From: Cyprinodon diabolis
Lineage: Eukaryota > Chordata > Actinopteri > Cyprinodontiformes > Cyprinodontidae
Assembly (NCBI GenBank): GCA_030533445.1
Contig: CM060069.1
Span: 3,576,216-3,640,215, forward strand
Reading direction: 5' to 3'
DNA: 64,000 bases
In this document: positions 1 to 11,348 of the stretch, piece after piece
Layout of the letters: each line of letters starts with the position of its first letter
Position numbering within the stretch: position 1 is the first letter of the stretch
The notes under the pieces: generated by a model
What the model was told of the DNA's origin: nothing
The model's input: the letters and a program-made list of their open reading frames with translations, nothing else
The model's database searches: none
Position numbers and translations under genes: made by a program

Positions 1-434
1 ACAAGAAACATTACCCCACCTACTTTGGGAATGCTCTCTCAGTAAAATGTTTTGGTGAGACTTCAACATTTTCTTTAAATGTCAAACATGTTTTCTTTGG
101 TATTTCCAATAACAGTTTGTCCGGGAAAGAATATCTTTTAAACTTTTTTATTCTGTTGGCGAAGTTCCACATACATGCCTGCAAATTTGCTAAAAACAAA
201 CCAAACCTCACTGTTTGTAGAGCTTATGTAAGATGTTTTTTGGACTCTAAAAATGTGCACCAACGCTAAAGCTGTGAAAATTACAACCCTAAGTGAAGCA
301 ATTAATCTGTAAACTGTTTTTAATTTTTTTTCTCTTGAAATCCTGTTGATTTATTATCCCGCACCTCGAGCATATGACTGTTTGCAATTGTATATTCTAT
401 GCCTGTAAATAAAGTTTATAAAAAAAATAAAATT
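1..434 (+). mobile_element. 3' end of an L1/Tx1-like non-LTR retrotransposon
   Basis: Plus-strand frames, with one or two frame changes, read LPHLLWECSLS followed by NFFILLAKFHIHACKF. This resembles the extreme C-terminus of L1/Tx1-type ORF2 proteins. About 200 nt of non-coding tail follow, with AATAAA at 408-413 and an A-rich end near 421-434. The element enters from outside the window, so only the tail is seen. The clade call is from memory of the motif order and is tentative; the frame is broken, so this copy is dead. Confidence 0.45.
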
Positions 435-436
435 AA

Positions 437-574
437 ATACTGGAGGCATCCATGTTTGTCAAAGAACACTACTGCCACCTACTGGTTTGTGACGTCACGG
501 TGCGGTATCGGCTGTTGATCAAGTCCCAGTGCTGTATCTGGTGTTTGTCACAACGCGCTATTATCCAAGTCTTA
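437..574 (-). repeat. Fragment of the Kolobok-like element seen at 56.2-56.95 kb
   Basis: This stretch is, by eye, an essentially perfect reverse complement of about 56698-56833. Both contain the sequence around GTGACGTCACGGTGCGGTAT and the block ending in CGCGCTATTATCCAAG. The match stops abruptly on both sides, so this is a truncated copy carrying neither terminus nor the THAP coding part. Confidence 0.8.
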
Positions 575-637
575 TCCCACCCTGGTCTGGACCTGTGCCA
601 GAAGTCTGCATTCACAGTGAACACTAGCTTTGATGAG

Positions 638-694
638 CAGACTAAGCCAGTTGCTCCAGTCTTCGTCATCCACAAGAGCAACTGGCTTAGTCTG
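638..694. repeat. Perfect 19-bp hairpin
   Basis: CAGACTAAGCCAGTTGCTC at 638-656 is exactly the reverse complement of 676-694, with a 19-nt loop. Pairing does not extend beyond these arms. It lies between the Kolobok fragment and a Tol2-like hAT fragment and may be part of a transposon. No miRNA identity is recognised. Confidence 0.7.
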
Positions 695-699
695 TCAGT

Positions 700-1000
700 G
701 GAGAACTCAAAAATTGTACTCAAGTAAGAGTAGCACTACTTTAACATTTAAAAAAAAAGTAAAGTATATCTTAAAAAGAGTATTGAGTAACTATTGGATA
801 ATAACAGATTTAATGTTTATAAATGATGCTGGCAAACAGACTTTGTGTGCAAGTTCTGTCATTTTAAAGACTCAAATGCCTAAAGTATACAAATAAATGT
901 CATGAGTATTAAATAAAAAAGCTGTGCAGAACAACTTTTAGACCAATGCTTACAATGATGACCACATATAAGTTAGGAAAGGGGGAGTTGTAGTTTAACA
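700..1000. other. Decayed repeat sequence, no gene
   Basis: The sequence around TACTCAAGTAAGAGTAGCAC near 718-740 is typical of Tol2-like hAT ends in fish. The remainder is AT-rich with no conserved reading frame. Confidence 0.35.
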
Positions 1001-1002
1001 TA

Positions 1003-3626
1003 CGTCTTTGCAGCTTCTCTACTGTTACCCACTATTTACTCCATCCAGACAATGTCTTGCCCACGACCAAAATCTAATAAATTAGCAAATATTCCTAAAG
1101 GAGTAAATCATGATAATCTAATTAAAATTAAAATAACTCCAATTGGGGAGAAAGTTAAAACAATTAAATGCGGTCTGTTTAACATAAGATCGCTTTCCTC
1201 TAAAAGTCTGCTAGTTAATGACTTGATATGTGATTATCACATTGAATTATGCTGCCTTACAGAAACCTGGCTGCAGCAAGAGGATTATCTGAGCATAAAT
1301 GAGGCAACTCCTTCAAGCTATTTAAATGTTCACATACCCAGAAGTTCTGGGCGAGGAGGAGTAGCAACAATCTTTCAGTCTGATTTACTGATTACTCCCA
1401 AAACAGTTAATACCTACAACTCTTTTGAACATTTAACCCTCAATTTCCCTTATCCAAATTTCAAATCAAGAAAACCTCTTCTTTTTGTAACTTTGTATCG
1501 TCCACCAGGTCCTTACTCTGAATTTTTTCATGAGTTTTCAGAGTTCCTTTCTGATTTGGTGTTAAATACTGACAGGATCATCATAGTGGGAGATTTTAAC
1601 ATCCATTCTAACATTGAAGGCGATAGCTTAAGAGCAGCCTTTAATGCTATCTTAGACACTATTGGCTTTGTTCAAAATGTGAATAGTCCCACACATTCTC
1701 ATCTTCATACTTTGGATCTTGTGCTGACATACGGCATAGAATGTGAAGAAATAACAGTATTTCCTCACAACCCTGTCCTCTCTGACCACTTTCTAATAAC
1801 CTTCAGGATTACTTTAACAGTTCTCCTCCCCCAAGAGAAGGTTTCACTTTAGTAGATCATTATCAGATAGTGCAGTTATAAATTTTAAAGAATCTGCTTC
1901 ACTTTCTCTCTCCTCTGTGTCGCTGAGCAGTGCTGCAGAGTGCAAAAGATTAGCTTATTCCCCTTCACAGGTTGATGATTTTGTTGATGGGGTTGCTAGT
2001 TCTCTGCGTACTGCCTTAGACAATGCAGCTCCTTTGAAAATGAAAACCGTTACAAATAGAAAGCTTGCTCCTAGGTGTAATAGAGAGCTGCGTACTTTGA
2101 AGCAAAATGCTAGGAAACTGGAGAGAAAAATATCGCTCAACAGGCCTACGGGAATCCTACCTAGTCTGAAAAAATTATTTACTGCTGTATAAGAGGACCC
2201 TTTGTAAAGCAAGAACAGCATATTTATCCTCATTAATAGAGAATAAGAATAATCCTCTTTTTAATTATCTTTTTAATAAAGTTGTCAAACTCACCCAGAG
2301 CCATAGCTCTGTTGAACCGTCCATTCCACCTGCTCATAGCAGTAATTATTTTATGGGATTCTTTATAAATAAATTCGATCTTATTATAACTAAGATCATT
2401 AGCACTCTAACTACAATTGGTTTATCTCTGGAAGGTAAGGCAGCATCTGAGGTAGTCATGGAATCTGAACCGGGTTTTGACTGCTTTGATCCAGTTAAAT
2501 GTTCAGAGTTAGCAAAACTATTGTCTTTATCTAAGCCTTCAACTTGTATGTTAGATCCAGTTCCAACCAGGTTATTTAAGGAGGTATTCCCTTTGATCTC
2601 CTCCTCCATTTTAGATGTGATAAATCTATCTCTGTTACAGGGATATGTACCAAAGGCTTTTAAGGTTGCTGGAATTAAACCTCTGCTTAAGAAACGTCTC
2701 TTGACCCAGATGACTTTGTCAATTATAGAACTATATCCAATCTTCCTTTCTTATCTAAAATTCTTTAGAAAGTAGTTGCCAAACAAGTGTGCGATCACTT
2801 TCTCCATAATGAACTTTTTTGAAGAGTTTCAGTCTGGCTTTAGAGCTCATCATAGCACTGAGACAGCTCTGGTGAAAGTCACTAATGATATTCTCATGGC
2901 CTCAGATAATGGACTTGTATCTGTGCTCGTCCTGTTGGATCTCAGTGCTGCATTTGATACAGTTGACCATAATATTTTTTTAGAAAGACTTGAATATTTT
3001 GTTGGAATTAAAGGTGCAGCACTAGACTGGTTTAAATCTTATCTATCTTATCGATTTCAGTTTCTTCATGTTAGTGACAAATCTTCCTCATGCTCAAAGG
3101 TTACCTGTGGAGTACCACAGGGATCAGTACTAGGACCAATTCTCTTTACTTTATACATGCTCCCAATTGGTACAGTTATTAGACAGCATGGGATTAATTT
3201 CCACTGTTATGCTGATGATACCCAGCTATATCTGTCTATAATCCAGATGAAGCTAACCCATTACATAGATTACAGGCATGTCTGAAGACATAAAAACCTG
3301 GATGACTCTTAACTTTATGCTTCTGAATGCAGACAAAACAGAAGTTATAGTCTTTGGACCAGAGTCTTTGAAAAAGAAGCTGATTAGTCAGTCACTTAAT
3401 TTGGATGGGATTAAACTGATTTCAGATAATCAAGTAAAAAATCTTGGTGTTATTTTTGATCAGGACCTTTCATTTAAATCCCAGATCAAAGGTTTCTAGA
3501 ATTTCCTTCTTTCATCTGAGGAATATTGCAAAAATGAGAAATCTCCTGTCCAGGGGTGATGCTGAGAAACTAGTCCATGCATTTGTTACTTAAGGGCTGG
3601 ACTATTGTAATTCTTTACTATCAGGA
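1003..3626 (+). mobile_element. L2-clade LINE, 5' segment, split by the gypsy insertion
   Basis: This is the upstream part of one L2-type element that resumes at 10246. Endonuclease signatures come first, then reverse transcriptase signatures, and the text breaks off at TACTATCAGGA exactly where the LTR begins. Its downstream part ends in the same 3' tail found at least six more times in the window. The 5' boundary is uncertain and the copy may be 5' truncated. The element predates the gypsy insertion. Confidence 0.85.
1052..3622 (+). pseudogene. Broken L2 ORF2: endonuclease and reverse transcriptase
   Basis: A decayed ORF2 in several frames. The segment 1052-1852 carries the apurinic-like endonuclease: [11 protein letters not shown], the LTETWL acidic motif, [20 protein letters not shown] and SDHFLITF. 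After stops near 1850 and 2190 the RT follows: [13 protein letters not shown] at about 2935, [13 protein letters not shown] at about 3110 and the YADD catalytic box at about 3209. Stops end the frames near 2773, 3283 and 3497. After a further frame change GLDYCNSLLSG is readable up to the LTR. At least four frame-breaking changes make it non-functional. The enzymes nick target DNA and copy the LINE RNA by target-primed reverse transcription. The L2 assignment rests on motif wording and the shared tail. Confidence 0.85.
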
Positions 3627-4573
3627 TGTAACATAACCACTATGTTATTTTTTACCTTTTGTATAAAGCACTTTAAAGTGTACCAATGATATACTGTCTG
3701 GTAGAACAGTTATGTCTTTGATAAAATTATTTCAAAACTCCACTGGTTAAGAAATGATGATGTAAATTAACATGCTGGGTTATTTTGGTGTGGAAACATT
3801 TTTGAATAAAAGGGGGCGTGTGCATCGGCGCGCGCGGCTCGACAGGTGAGGAAGACGCTCACTGACAGGACTGTGCAGCAGGAGTTTTTGTCTGGATGTC
3901 CGTTAAAAACACTTTGAAAAATAAAGGAATAAAGATGAAATACAGACAGAGTTTGTCCCAGCGCCACAGAAACCCGTAGATCTTGTAGAGAGCAGATCAG
4001 AGTTTGCACCCAGAGGACGCCGCCCGGTGCAAGGAGACGCCGCCCAGGGGAGAGAAAGACGCACCGGTGAGATCTGGACCTTATTTTTTTTCTTTTGGGG
4101 GATTTTTGGTGGTACCACTCTTTTTCTAATCTTTTTTTTGGGGGGGGGGGGGTTTACCGTTTGGATTTTTCGTTTTGGAAAGGACTTTGGACTGAAACGG
4201 TTCCAGGATTTTACTTTGAGTTCGGAGCGTATGGAACTCCTGTTTGGACATTATTGTAAGAAATAAAAAGAGACGGACAGTTTTGGACTTTTAGTTATTA
4301 GGGATGATTTTTTTTGGTTTTTGCGGATAAATTGAGACTTTGAGTTTACTTATAAATTGTTTGTGAAGGTTTTTTGGGTTATTTATCATTTATACTGAAA
4401 TAGTATTGAATTAAACATTGGATTCTTGGTAAAAGTGCGATTTATTATTATTATTATTATTATTTTAAATAAATTTTTGTTTGCTAAAAATTTTAATACT
4501 TTGCCTGATTTTCCTGTGACAAAAACCCCCTTGAGTTTTTGTGAGTTCTGCTTTAATCTAGCTGAATTTTACA
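3627..4573 (+). repeat. Gypsy 5' LTR
   Basis: It starts TGTAACATAACC and ends AATTTTACA, the usual TG...CA ends. It is 947 bp. A TATA-like GAATAAAAGGGG lies near 3804-3815 and is followed by a GC-rich stretch. AATAAA motifs near 3920-3932 and 4263 are candidate processing signals. Relative to the 3' LTR it has G instead of C at 4019 and C instead of T at 4438, a longer T/G run near 4132-4152 and more TTA units near 4442-4464. Confidence 0.93.
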
Positions 4574-4576
4574 AAA

Positions 4577-4593
4577 TGGTGGCCAGTATGGGG
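4577..4593 (+). promoter_or_regulatory. Candidate primer binding site
   Basis: TGGTGGCCAGTATGGGG begins three bases after the 5' LTR. It starts with TGG, the complement of the tRNA 3' CCA, as expected for a minus-strand priming site. I cannot say which tRNA it matches. Confidence 0.6.
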
Positions 4594-4696
4594 CCGGGAA
4601 TATAATATCAGGTTTTGTGTTACATGAGTTGATACATTTAAAGAGAATCCTGTTTTACATTTGGATTTATTTGATTTGAGTGTTTTTTCTTTTAAG

Positions 4697-7600
4697 ATGG
4701 ATAACACACCCTCTCAATCACAACATGCTGAGGAAAGAGATATTGATCAGGAGGAGGAAGAAAATGGAGCAGGTCTTCTTGTAGATCAGGAAGAGGCAAT
4801 TAGCACCAGAGGGGGAGAAACCTGGGTTACTAGGAGAAATCCTGTAGGTGAAATAACTTCTCTGATTAGCTCCCTTTATGTATCAGATAATGATGTTGAA
4901 GAAAGAGAAGACGACGAGGAGGAATATCTCACTATGTCAGACATAAATTGTATCAGGAATGATTTAACCAACATGGGGGTTAGGATTTCATCATTGGAAG
5001 AAGATTTTAGGGCGTCTATAGAAAGTGCTTTGAATAGGGAGCAAAACATCAGGACATATGTAGACAGAAATGTTGAGGCCCTGGAGCAATGCATGAACAC
5101 AGCCTTTAAGGAATTTGAAGCTAAGATAGTAGACTGTTTGCTGCGACGAGATGAGAAGTGGAAGGCTGAGATAGAGAGGTTGAAGCGCGCTAGACTCTCT
5201 ACAGCTATTCATTCCCTTGATAGTGGCAGACCAAGTCTCCCTGTGCCATCTGATCATCTCTCTTCTACCATGAAACATACTATCCCTGAAACATCATCTC
5301 CACCTTTAGCCATACCTGTTCAAAGGGTACCACAAGGAAGCTTTGGATCTTCATGCCTTCAAAGGACGGATCAATCTACCACCTACATCCCTCCAGGAGC
5401 AGTTCCAGTCACGCCATCAACGAACTGTGGGATAGTAGACCTCCCGGCATTGACCTCCAATCAGACAGTTCCGACCTCAAGTAGAACATCTGTAGTCATT
5501 TCCAAGCCACCTGTGCACATGGAGTTTCCCACATTTGAGGGTGCAGAAGAGGTTTCTGATGTCTTAAATTTCATTGATCAGTGCGAGACATTCCTAACAG
5601 TACGGCCCCTGTCTGATCCTGAACTATTGGGAGCCTTAACAGCTGTCTTAAAGGGCTCTGCTCGGTACTGGTGGAGTGTGGCTAGAAACAAGGTTCACAA
5701 CTGGCTTGAATTTAAAAATGCCTTTTGTGCTGCTTTTCTGCCTCCCGATTATCTGTCAGAGGTGGAAGAGAAATTGAGAGACATGGTCCAGTTGCCAGAG
5801 CAATGTCTGAGAGATTTCGCCTTTGAGTATCAAGCACTATGTCTAAGATGGAAGCCAGACATCAGTGAGACGGAGCTTGTAAGGAGGATTTTAAACAACT
5901 GCAATCCGAAGATAGCAGGCTGTCTTCGAGGCACAGTCAACTCTATAGATCAGCTAATAAAGGTGGGATTCCAGGTTGAAAAGGACTGTGCTGGTGTTAA
6001 AATCTATTGGGGCAAAGTGGATCAGCATAAAGCGAAAGGAAAAGGCCCAGCAAGACCTAAGGCGAACCCCAGAAAGCCAGCCGACTCTGTATCTGTGGTT
6101 CAGCGAGGCCCTGCATCTTCTCTCCTTCATGTTCCCATAGAGGTGTGTGACAGGATGTATAATGCCGTCCTGGATACAGCTTGCACCTATTCCCTGATGA
6201 GAAATAGTCAGTGGAAAATAATTGCTCGAGAAGGGGAGGTTTTAAAGCCAGCTGATAACCAGAAGTTTGCACTTGCCAATGGCAAAACCTACAGCGCTTT
6301 AGGGAAAGCGACAATCATTTACAGTTGGCATGGGATGATGTGGTCTTTAGAGACTTTTGTGGTTGAAGATAATAATCTCACCTTTCCCATCATCCTAGGA
6401 CTGGACTTTTTGACCAAAACTTCTACCATTATCAATCTAGGTGACCACACATATGGGGTGAAAGGTCCAAAAGGTTATACCTTTTATCCTTTTTCATCTT
6501 CAACTGCTCCAGCATCGCCTGTGCATGCTAGCCCTTCTCAACTTTCTTTGATCCTGGCTCTGCCCATGGAAGAAGACAAAATACCCAACACAGAATTGTA
6601 TATCAGGCAGACTCAACATCCACCAGAAGTCCAGAAGCTTCTGAAGGCCTGGCCATCTGTATGCTCTGAGACATTGGGTAGAACATCTGTGGAAGAGCAC
6701 CGAATAATAACTACCGATGAAATACCCATTCGCTGCAGAGCTTACCGGGTGTCTCCTTTCAAGCGGCAAATAATAAAAGAGCATATTGAGGCAATGCTCA
6801 AAGATGGTATTATAGAGCCATCACAGTCCTCATGGGGGTCTCCGGTTGTCCTTGTTCCCAAACCAGACAAATCTTTTCGATTTTGTGTGGATTACAGAGC
6901 TTTGAACACCAAAACTCTTCAGGATGCCTATCCCATGCCCATCATACATGAGTTGTTGGAGTCAATGACTGGAGCAAACATTTTCAGCACCCTGGATTTG
7001 AAGTCTGGATATTGGCAGATGGCAGTGGCAGAGGACAGCAAAGCAAAAACTGCTGTTATTACTCCATTTGGACTTTATCAATTTAAGTGCATGCCATTTG
7101 GATTGAAAAACGCTGGAGCATCTTTTCAACGTTTAATGGAGAAAGTTTTAGGAGAGCTACGGGGAAAGATCTGCTGTGTGTACATCGATGATGTGATTGT
7201 TTTCTCAGCCTCTGCTGAGCAACACATGAAGGACCTGGACACAGTCTTTGAAAAGCTCTCCCATGCCAATCTGACCCTCAACCTTAAAAAATGCAACTTT
7301 TTCCAGCAAGAACTCAAGTTTCTTGGACACGTTGTGTCGGCAAAAGGTGTTCAAGTGGATCCAGAAAAAACCCAGGCCATTACGGTTTATCCAACTCCAA
7401 CTAACCAGAAAACTCTACAGAGATTCCTTGGAATGGTAGGCTGGTACCACAAGTTCATCTCACATTTTGCAGAAATAGCTACACCTCTTTATCAGCTGCT
7501 CAAGAAAGATACAAAGTGGGAGTGGACAGTTGACTGCCATCAGGCTTTTATGGAGCTGAAGAAAGCTTTGGTGGAATCACCTATCCTGGGACAGCCAGAT

Positions 7601-9310
7601 TTCAAGTTGCCTTTCGAAATTCATACGGACGCCAGTGACGTTGGTCTGGGGGCTGTCCTGGTCCAACCAACAACTGATGGAGAAAAAGTTATTGCTTTCG
7701 CTTCAAGATCATTGAAGGGAGCAGAACAGAACTACTCCACCTCAGAGAAAGAATGCTTGGCAGTTGTTTGGGCAGTAGAAAAGTGGCGGCACTTTGTAGA
7801 GGGTACAAAGTTTACCATTTACACCGACCATGCTGCCCTAACCTGGGCATTCAATTGCCCTAGAACCAGTTCTAGGTTAACACGCTGGGTGCTGAGGTTG
7901 CAAGATTTCAGTTTTGAAGTGAGATATAGAAAAGGAATGCACAATGTAGTGCCTGATGCTCTGTCCCGAGCGATGCCTTCTGACCCGCCCGGACCAGCAC
8001 ATGTAGCCCTGAACTCTGCTAATGCCTTGTTAGGTTTACCCCTATCAATGGCAGAAATCAAGGAAGAGCAGAAAAAAGACTCGGACCTCATGGAGATGGT
8101 TCAGGATCCAAGATACCAGAGGCCTGACAGGATCCTCTTCCACAAAGTCCACGACCTCTGGTATAGGAAAACCCCACTGAAAGATGGCATGAAATATCAG
8201 TTGGTGGTTCCCAAGTCATTGGTTCCTCAATTTCTCCAGTATTTCCATGATCGACCACTGAGTGGACATCTGGGCAGACTAAAGACACTCCTCCGGCTGT
8301 TGGAGGTGGCCTGGTGGCCGTCGGTTCGTAAAGATGTGTGGACTCATGTAAAGAATTGTGCAGTTTGTCAGAAGTACAAACCAGAAAATCAAGCTCCAGC
8401 TGGATTCCTGCAACCCACATCTCTGACAGAACCCTGGGAAAAACTTGGGGTCGACTTGATGGGACCTTTTCCACGCAGTAAAAAAGGAAACATCTTCCTT
8501 TTTGTGGTGATCGACTACTTCTCGAAGTGGGTGGAAATGTTTCCTTTAAGAGACAGCAAGACACAGAAGCTCATCACTATCCTCCGGGAGGAGATATTTA
8601 CTCGTTTTGGAGTTCCTCAAAGCATTGTGTCAGATCGTGGGCCCCAGTTTACCAGTCAAGAGATGTCCAATTTTTGCTCTATGTGGGGGGTAAAGCACTA
8701 TTTTACCACCAGCTATCACCCCCAATCCAACTTAACTGAACGGGCTAACAGAACTATCAAAACAATGATAGCCTCGTTTGTTGGACAGAACCACAATCAG
8801 TGGGACAAACATATATGGGAGTTCCGTTTTGCCATCAATGGTGCTCAACATGAGACCACAGGGAGAGCCCCTGCAGAACTAATGTTGGGACGTCAACTTC
8901 AAGGGCCGTTGGAGAGGATGATAGCCAAACCACCATCACCTCAGCAAACCATATACAAGTTGATGGAGCGACACAGTGAGATGAAGGAAGAAGTCAAACG
9001 GAAAGTTGGGATAAGTCAAGCCCGACAAGCCAAATATTACAATGCCCGGAGGAGAGGTGCACAGTTCCGGCCGGGAGATTTGGTCTGGGTACGGTCTCAT
9101 CCTCTTTCCAAAGCAATAGATGGTTTTTCCTCAAAGCTAGCGCCAAAGTGGTCAGGTCCAGCTACAGTGAGGAAACAGTTAGGCCCAGTAAATTATCAGC
9201 TCCAGTGGAGGGACCAGCACAAAGGAACAGACATAGTTAATGTGGTTAACTTAAAGCCCTGTTTTGGAGTTCAACCTCCTTTGCCTCCGGCTGGGGGGGG
9301 GGGATTGTAA
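4697..9310 (+). CDS. Gag-pol polyprotein of the gypsy element, single intact frame
   Basis: 1537 codons with no internal stop or frameshift. The first ATG in frame is at 4697; the frame is open upstream only through non-ATG codons. Domains by residue: a Gag-like region with an acidic N-terminus and a retrotransposon-gag core (about 270-410, including a GSARYWW motif); protease with D493-T494-A495 and a later ILGLDF; reverse transcriptase from about 680 with YIDD at 829-832; RNase H from about 970 with HTDAS; integrase zinc motif H1184, H1191, C1221, C1224; integrase core D1253, D1313, E1348; and a GPY/F-like module with KLAPKWSGP. No CCHC knuckle was seen between Gag and protease. The polyprotein would package, reverse transcribe and integrate the element. 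Oddities: Gag and Pol are fused with no slip site, the protease has Ala in place of Gly, and the stop codon is inside the 3' LTR. Confidence 0.95.
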   Translation: MDNTPSQSQHAEERDIDQEEEENGAGLLVDQEEAISTRGGETWVTRRNPVGEITSLISSLYVSDNDVEEREDDEEEYLTMSDINCIRNDLTNMGVRISSLEEDFRASIESALNREQNIRTYVDRNVEALEQCMNTAFKEFEAKIVDCLLRRDEKWKAEIERLKRARLSTAIHSLDSGRPSLPVPSDHLSSTMKHTIPETSSPPLAIPVQRVPQGSFGSSCLQRTDQSTTYIPPGAVPVTPSTNCGIVDLPALTSNQTVPTSSRTSVVISKPPVHMEFPTFEGAEEVSDVLNFIDQCETFLTVRPLSDPELLGALTAVLKGSARYWWSVARNKVHNWLEFKNAFCAAFLPPDYLSEVEEKLRDMVQLPEQCLRDFAFEYQALCLRWKPDISETELVRRILNNCNPKIAGCLRGTVNSIDQLIKVGFQVEKDCAGVKIYWGKVDQHKAKGKGPARPKANPRKPADSVSVVQRGPASSLLHVPIEVCDRMYNAVLDTACTYSLMRNSQWKIIAREGEVLKPADNQKFALANGKTYSALGKATIIYSWHGMMWSLETFVVEDNNLTFPIILGLDFLTKTSTIINLGDHTYGVKGPKGYTFYPFSSSTAPASPVHASPSQLSLILALPMEEDKIPNTELYIRQTQHPPEVQKLLKAWPSVCSETLGRTSVEEHRIITTDEIPIRCRAYRVSPFKRQIIKEHIEAMLKDGIIEPSQSSWGSPVVLVPKPDKSFRFCVDYRALNTKTLQDAYPMPIIHELLESMTGANIFSTLDLKSGYWQMAVAEDSKAKTAVITPFGLYQFKCMPFGLKNAGASFQRLMEKVLGELRGKICCVYIDDVIVFSASAEQHMKDLDTVFEKLSHANLTLNLKKCNFFQQELKFLGHVVSAKGVQVDPEKTQAITVYPTPTNQKTLQRFLGMVGWYHKFISHFAEIATPLYQLLKKDTKWEWTVDCHQAFMELKKALVESPILGQPDFKLPFEIHTDASDVGLGAVLVQPTTDGEKVIAFASRSLKGAEQNYSTSEKECLAVVWAVEKWRHFVEGTKFTIYTDHAALTWAFNCPRTSSRLTRWVLRLQDFSFEVRYRKGMHNVVPDALSRAMPSDPPGPAHVALNSANALLGLPLSMAEIKEEQKKDSDLMEMVQDPRYQRPDRILFHKVHDLWYRKTPLKDGMKYQLVVPKSLVPQFLQYFHDRPLSGHLGRLKTLLRLLEVAWWPSVRKDVWTHVKNCAVCQKYKPENQAPAGFLQPTSLTEPWEKLGVDLMGPFPRSKKGNIFLFVVIDYFSKWVEMFPLRDSKTQKLITILREEIFTRFGVPQSIVSDRGPQFTSQEMSNFCSMWGVKHYFTTSYHPQSNLTERANRTIKTMIASFVGQNHNQWDKHIWEFRFAINGAQHETTGRAPAELMLGRQLQGPLERMIAKPPSPQQTIYKLMERHSEMKEEVKRKVGISQARQAKYYNARRRGAQFRPGDLVWVRSHPLSKAIDGFSSKLAPKWSGPATVRKQLGPVNYQLQWRDQHKGTDIVNVVNLKPCFGVQPPLPPAGGGGL
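9293..9304 (+). promoter_or_regulatory. Polypurine tract
   Basis: Eleven G followed by A lie just upstream of the 3' LTR, the expected position for the plus-strand primer. The same bases encode the C-terminal glycine run of the polyprotein. Confidence 0.75.
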
Positions 9311-10245
9311 CATAACCACTATGTTATTTTTTACCTTTTGTATAAAGCACTTTAAAGTGTACCAATGATATACTGTCTGGTAGAACAGTTATGTCTTTGA
9401 TAAAATTATTTCAAAACTCCACTGGTTAAGAAATGATGATGTAAATTAACATGCTGGGTTATTTTGGTGTGGAAACATTTTTGAATAAAAGGGGGCGTGT
9501 GCATCGGCGCGCGCGGCTCGACAGGTGAGGAAGACGCTCACTGACAGGACTGTGCAGCAGGAGTTTTTGTCTGGATGTCCGTTAAAAACACTTTGAAAAA
9601 TAAAGGAATAAAGATGAAATACAGACAGAGTTTGTCCCAGCGCCACAGAAACCCGTAGATCTTGTAGAGAGCAGATCAGAGTTTGCACCCAGAGGACCCC
9701 GCCCGGTGCAAGGAGACGCCGCCCAGGGGAGAGAAAGACGCACCGGTGAGATCTGGACCTTATTTTTTTTCTTTTGGGGGATTTTTGGTGGTACCACTCT
9801 TTTTCTAATCTTTTTGGGGGGGGGGGGTTTACCGTTTGGATTTTTCGTTTTGGAAAGGACTTTGGACTGAAACGGTTCCAGGATTTTACTTTGAGTTCGG
9901 AGCGTATGGAACTCCTGTTTGGACATTATTGTAAGAAATAAAAAGAGACGGACAGTTTTGGACTTTTAGTTATTAGGGATGATTTTTTTTGGTTTTTGCG
10001 GATAAATTGAGACTTTGAGTTTACTTATAAATTGTTTGTGAAGGTTTTTTGGGTTATTTATCATTTATACTGAAATAGTATTGAATTAAACATTGGATTC
10101 TTGGTAAAAGTGTGATTTATTATTATTATTATTATTTTAAATAAATTTTTGTTTGCTAAAAATTTTAATACTTTGCCTGATTTTCCTGTGACAAAAACCC
10201 CCTTGAGTTTTTGTGAGTTCTGCTTTAATCTAGCTGAATTTTACA
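9306..10245 (+). repeat. Gypsy 3' LTR
   Basis: 940 bp, the same TG...CA ends and nearly the same sequence as the 5' LTR. The polyprotein stop codon TAA occupies LTR bases 3-5. Compared with the 5' copy the visible differences are C at 9698, T at 10113, a shorter T/G run and fewer TTA units. Confidence 0.93.
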
Positions 10246-11045
10246 AGGAAGTCCAAAAACTGTAGTTAAAAGCCTTCAGCTGATCCAAAATGCTGCAGCC
10301 AGAGTTCTGATGAAAATGAAAAAGAGAGATCATATCTCTCCTATCCTGGCTTCTCTTCATTGGCTTCCTGTTAAATCCAGAATAGAATTTAAAATCCTCC
10401 TTCTCACATATAAAGCCTTAAATGGCCAAGCTCCATCTGATATGAAAGATATGATTGTTCCTTATGTTCCTAACAGAGCACTTCCGTCTCCATCTGCAGG
10501 TTTACTAGTGGTTCCTAGAATTTCTAAAAAATAGAATGGGAGGCAGATCTTTTAGTTATCAGGCTCCTCTCCTGTGGAACCAACTACCAGTTTTAGTCCG
10601 TGAGGCAGACACCCTGTCTACTTTTAAGGCTAGGCTTAAAACTTTCCTTTTTGATAAAGTTTATAGTTAGAGTGGCTCAGGTTATCCTGAGCTATCTCTA
10701 TAGTTATGCTGCTATAGGTTTTCCAATATGGTCCTGTTTCTCTGACTGTGACTGGCTGATGTACTCTCTTCATCCTCTGATATGGGAGCTGGCTCGGAAC
10801 CCGTCTACCTGGCTGTTTGTTTCCTGGGAGGTTTCTTCCTGTTCAAAGGGAGTTTTTCCTCTCCACTGTCGCTACAAGCATGCTTAGTGTGAGGGATTGC
10901 TGAAGAGTCAATGAGTCGATGCAATCAACTGGTTTTCCTTAGATAGAAAACTTTGAATCAGTTTGACTGGATGATCTGGTTGAACTGTAAAGTGCCTTGA
11001 GATGGCGTGTTGTGAATCGGTGCTATAGAAATAAAATGAACTGAA
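10246..11045 (+). mobile_element. L2-clade LINE, 3' segment
   Basis: This continues the element interrupted at 3626. From about 10270 it reads as the end of ORF2, with the frame 10310-10534 containing HWLPVKSRIEFKILLLTYKAL, typical of L2 C-termini, followed by stops. The 3' tail contains GGGAGTTTTTCCTCTCCACT, GTGCCTTGAGATG and an AATAAAA-type end near 11035. This tail is the reference for the shorter copies elsewhere in the window. Confidence 0.85.
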
Positions 11046-11169
11046 AGATCAGACTCCATCTTACCATCAACCAAGGAAGATGAGGACATTTCTGTTCATT
11101 TTTTTCTTCTGGGAGGTCAGAGAACAGGCCCAGACACTAAGGTATACTGCAGATTGTGTATTAAAATGT

Positions 11170-11175
11170 TTTATT
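11170..11175 (-). terminator. pbdc1: Candidate polyadenylation signal of pbdc1
   Basis: AATAAA on the minus strand, about 175 nt after the pbdc1 stop codon. It implies a short 3' UTR covering roughly 11150-11348, which otherwise holds no recognised feature. Confidence 0.5.
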
Positions 11176-11348
11176 TTTGCACATAGTTCCAAATGAAGCA
11201 GAAAATAAATGAATCTATAAAGGAATTATAAACAAAAAGGTTGGAAGATAAATGGCGCCAAGGACATGCAAGAAGCCTGACAGTTCATCTCATGGTTCCT
11301 CGTGATGGAAAGCTGAATGAAATGGGTTCACGCTGGTACATCTGGAGG

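Larger units (their letters stand above)
3627..10245 (+). mobile_element. Complete young Ty3/gypsy LTR retrotransposon
   Basis: A full-length element of 6619 bp: 5' LTR, primer site, one gag-pol frame, polypurine tract and 3' LTR. It is flanked by the 4-bp duplication AGGA at 3623-3626 and 10246-10249. Removing the element and one AGGA rejoins the interrupted L2 LINE without a seam. The domain order protease, reverse transcriptase, RNase H, integrase is that of Ty3/gypsy. No envelope-like frame follows pol. The LTRs show only two base substitutions plus length changes in a T/G run and a TTA repeat, so the insertion is recent and the copy could still be competent. Confidence 0.95.

Noticed and set aside
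638..694. Known microRNA gene
   Set aside because: The hairpin is perfect but I recognise no miRNA seed, and the surroundings are transposon fragments, so it is kept only as an observation.
3767..4266. Small frames inside the LTRs, repeated at 9446-9926
   Set aside because: They are identical in both LTRs because the LTRs are identical; no known gypsy LTR protein resembles them.
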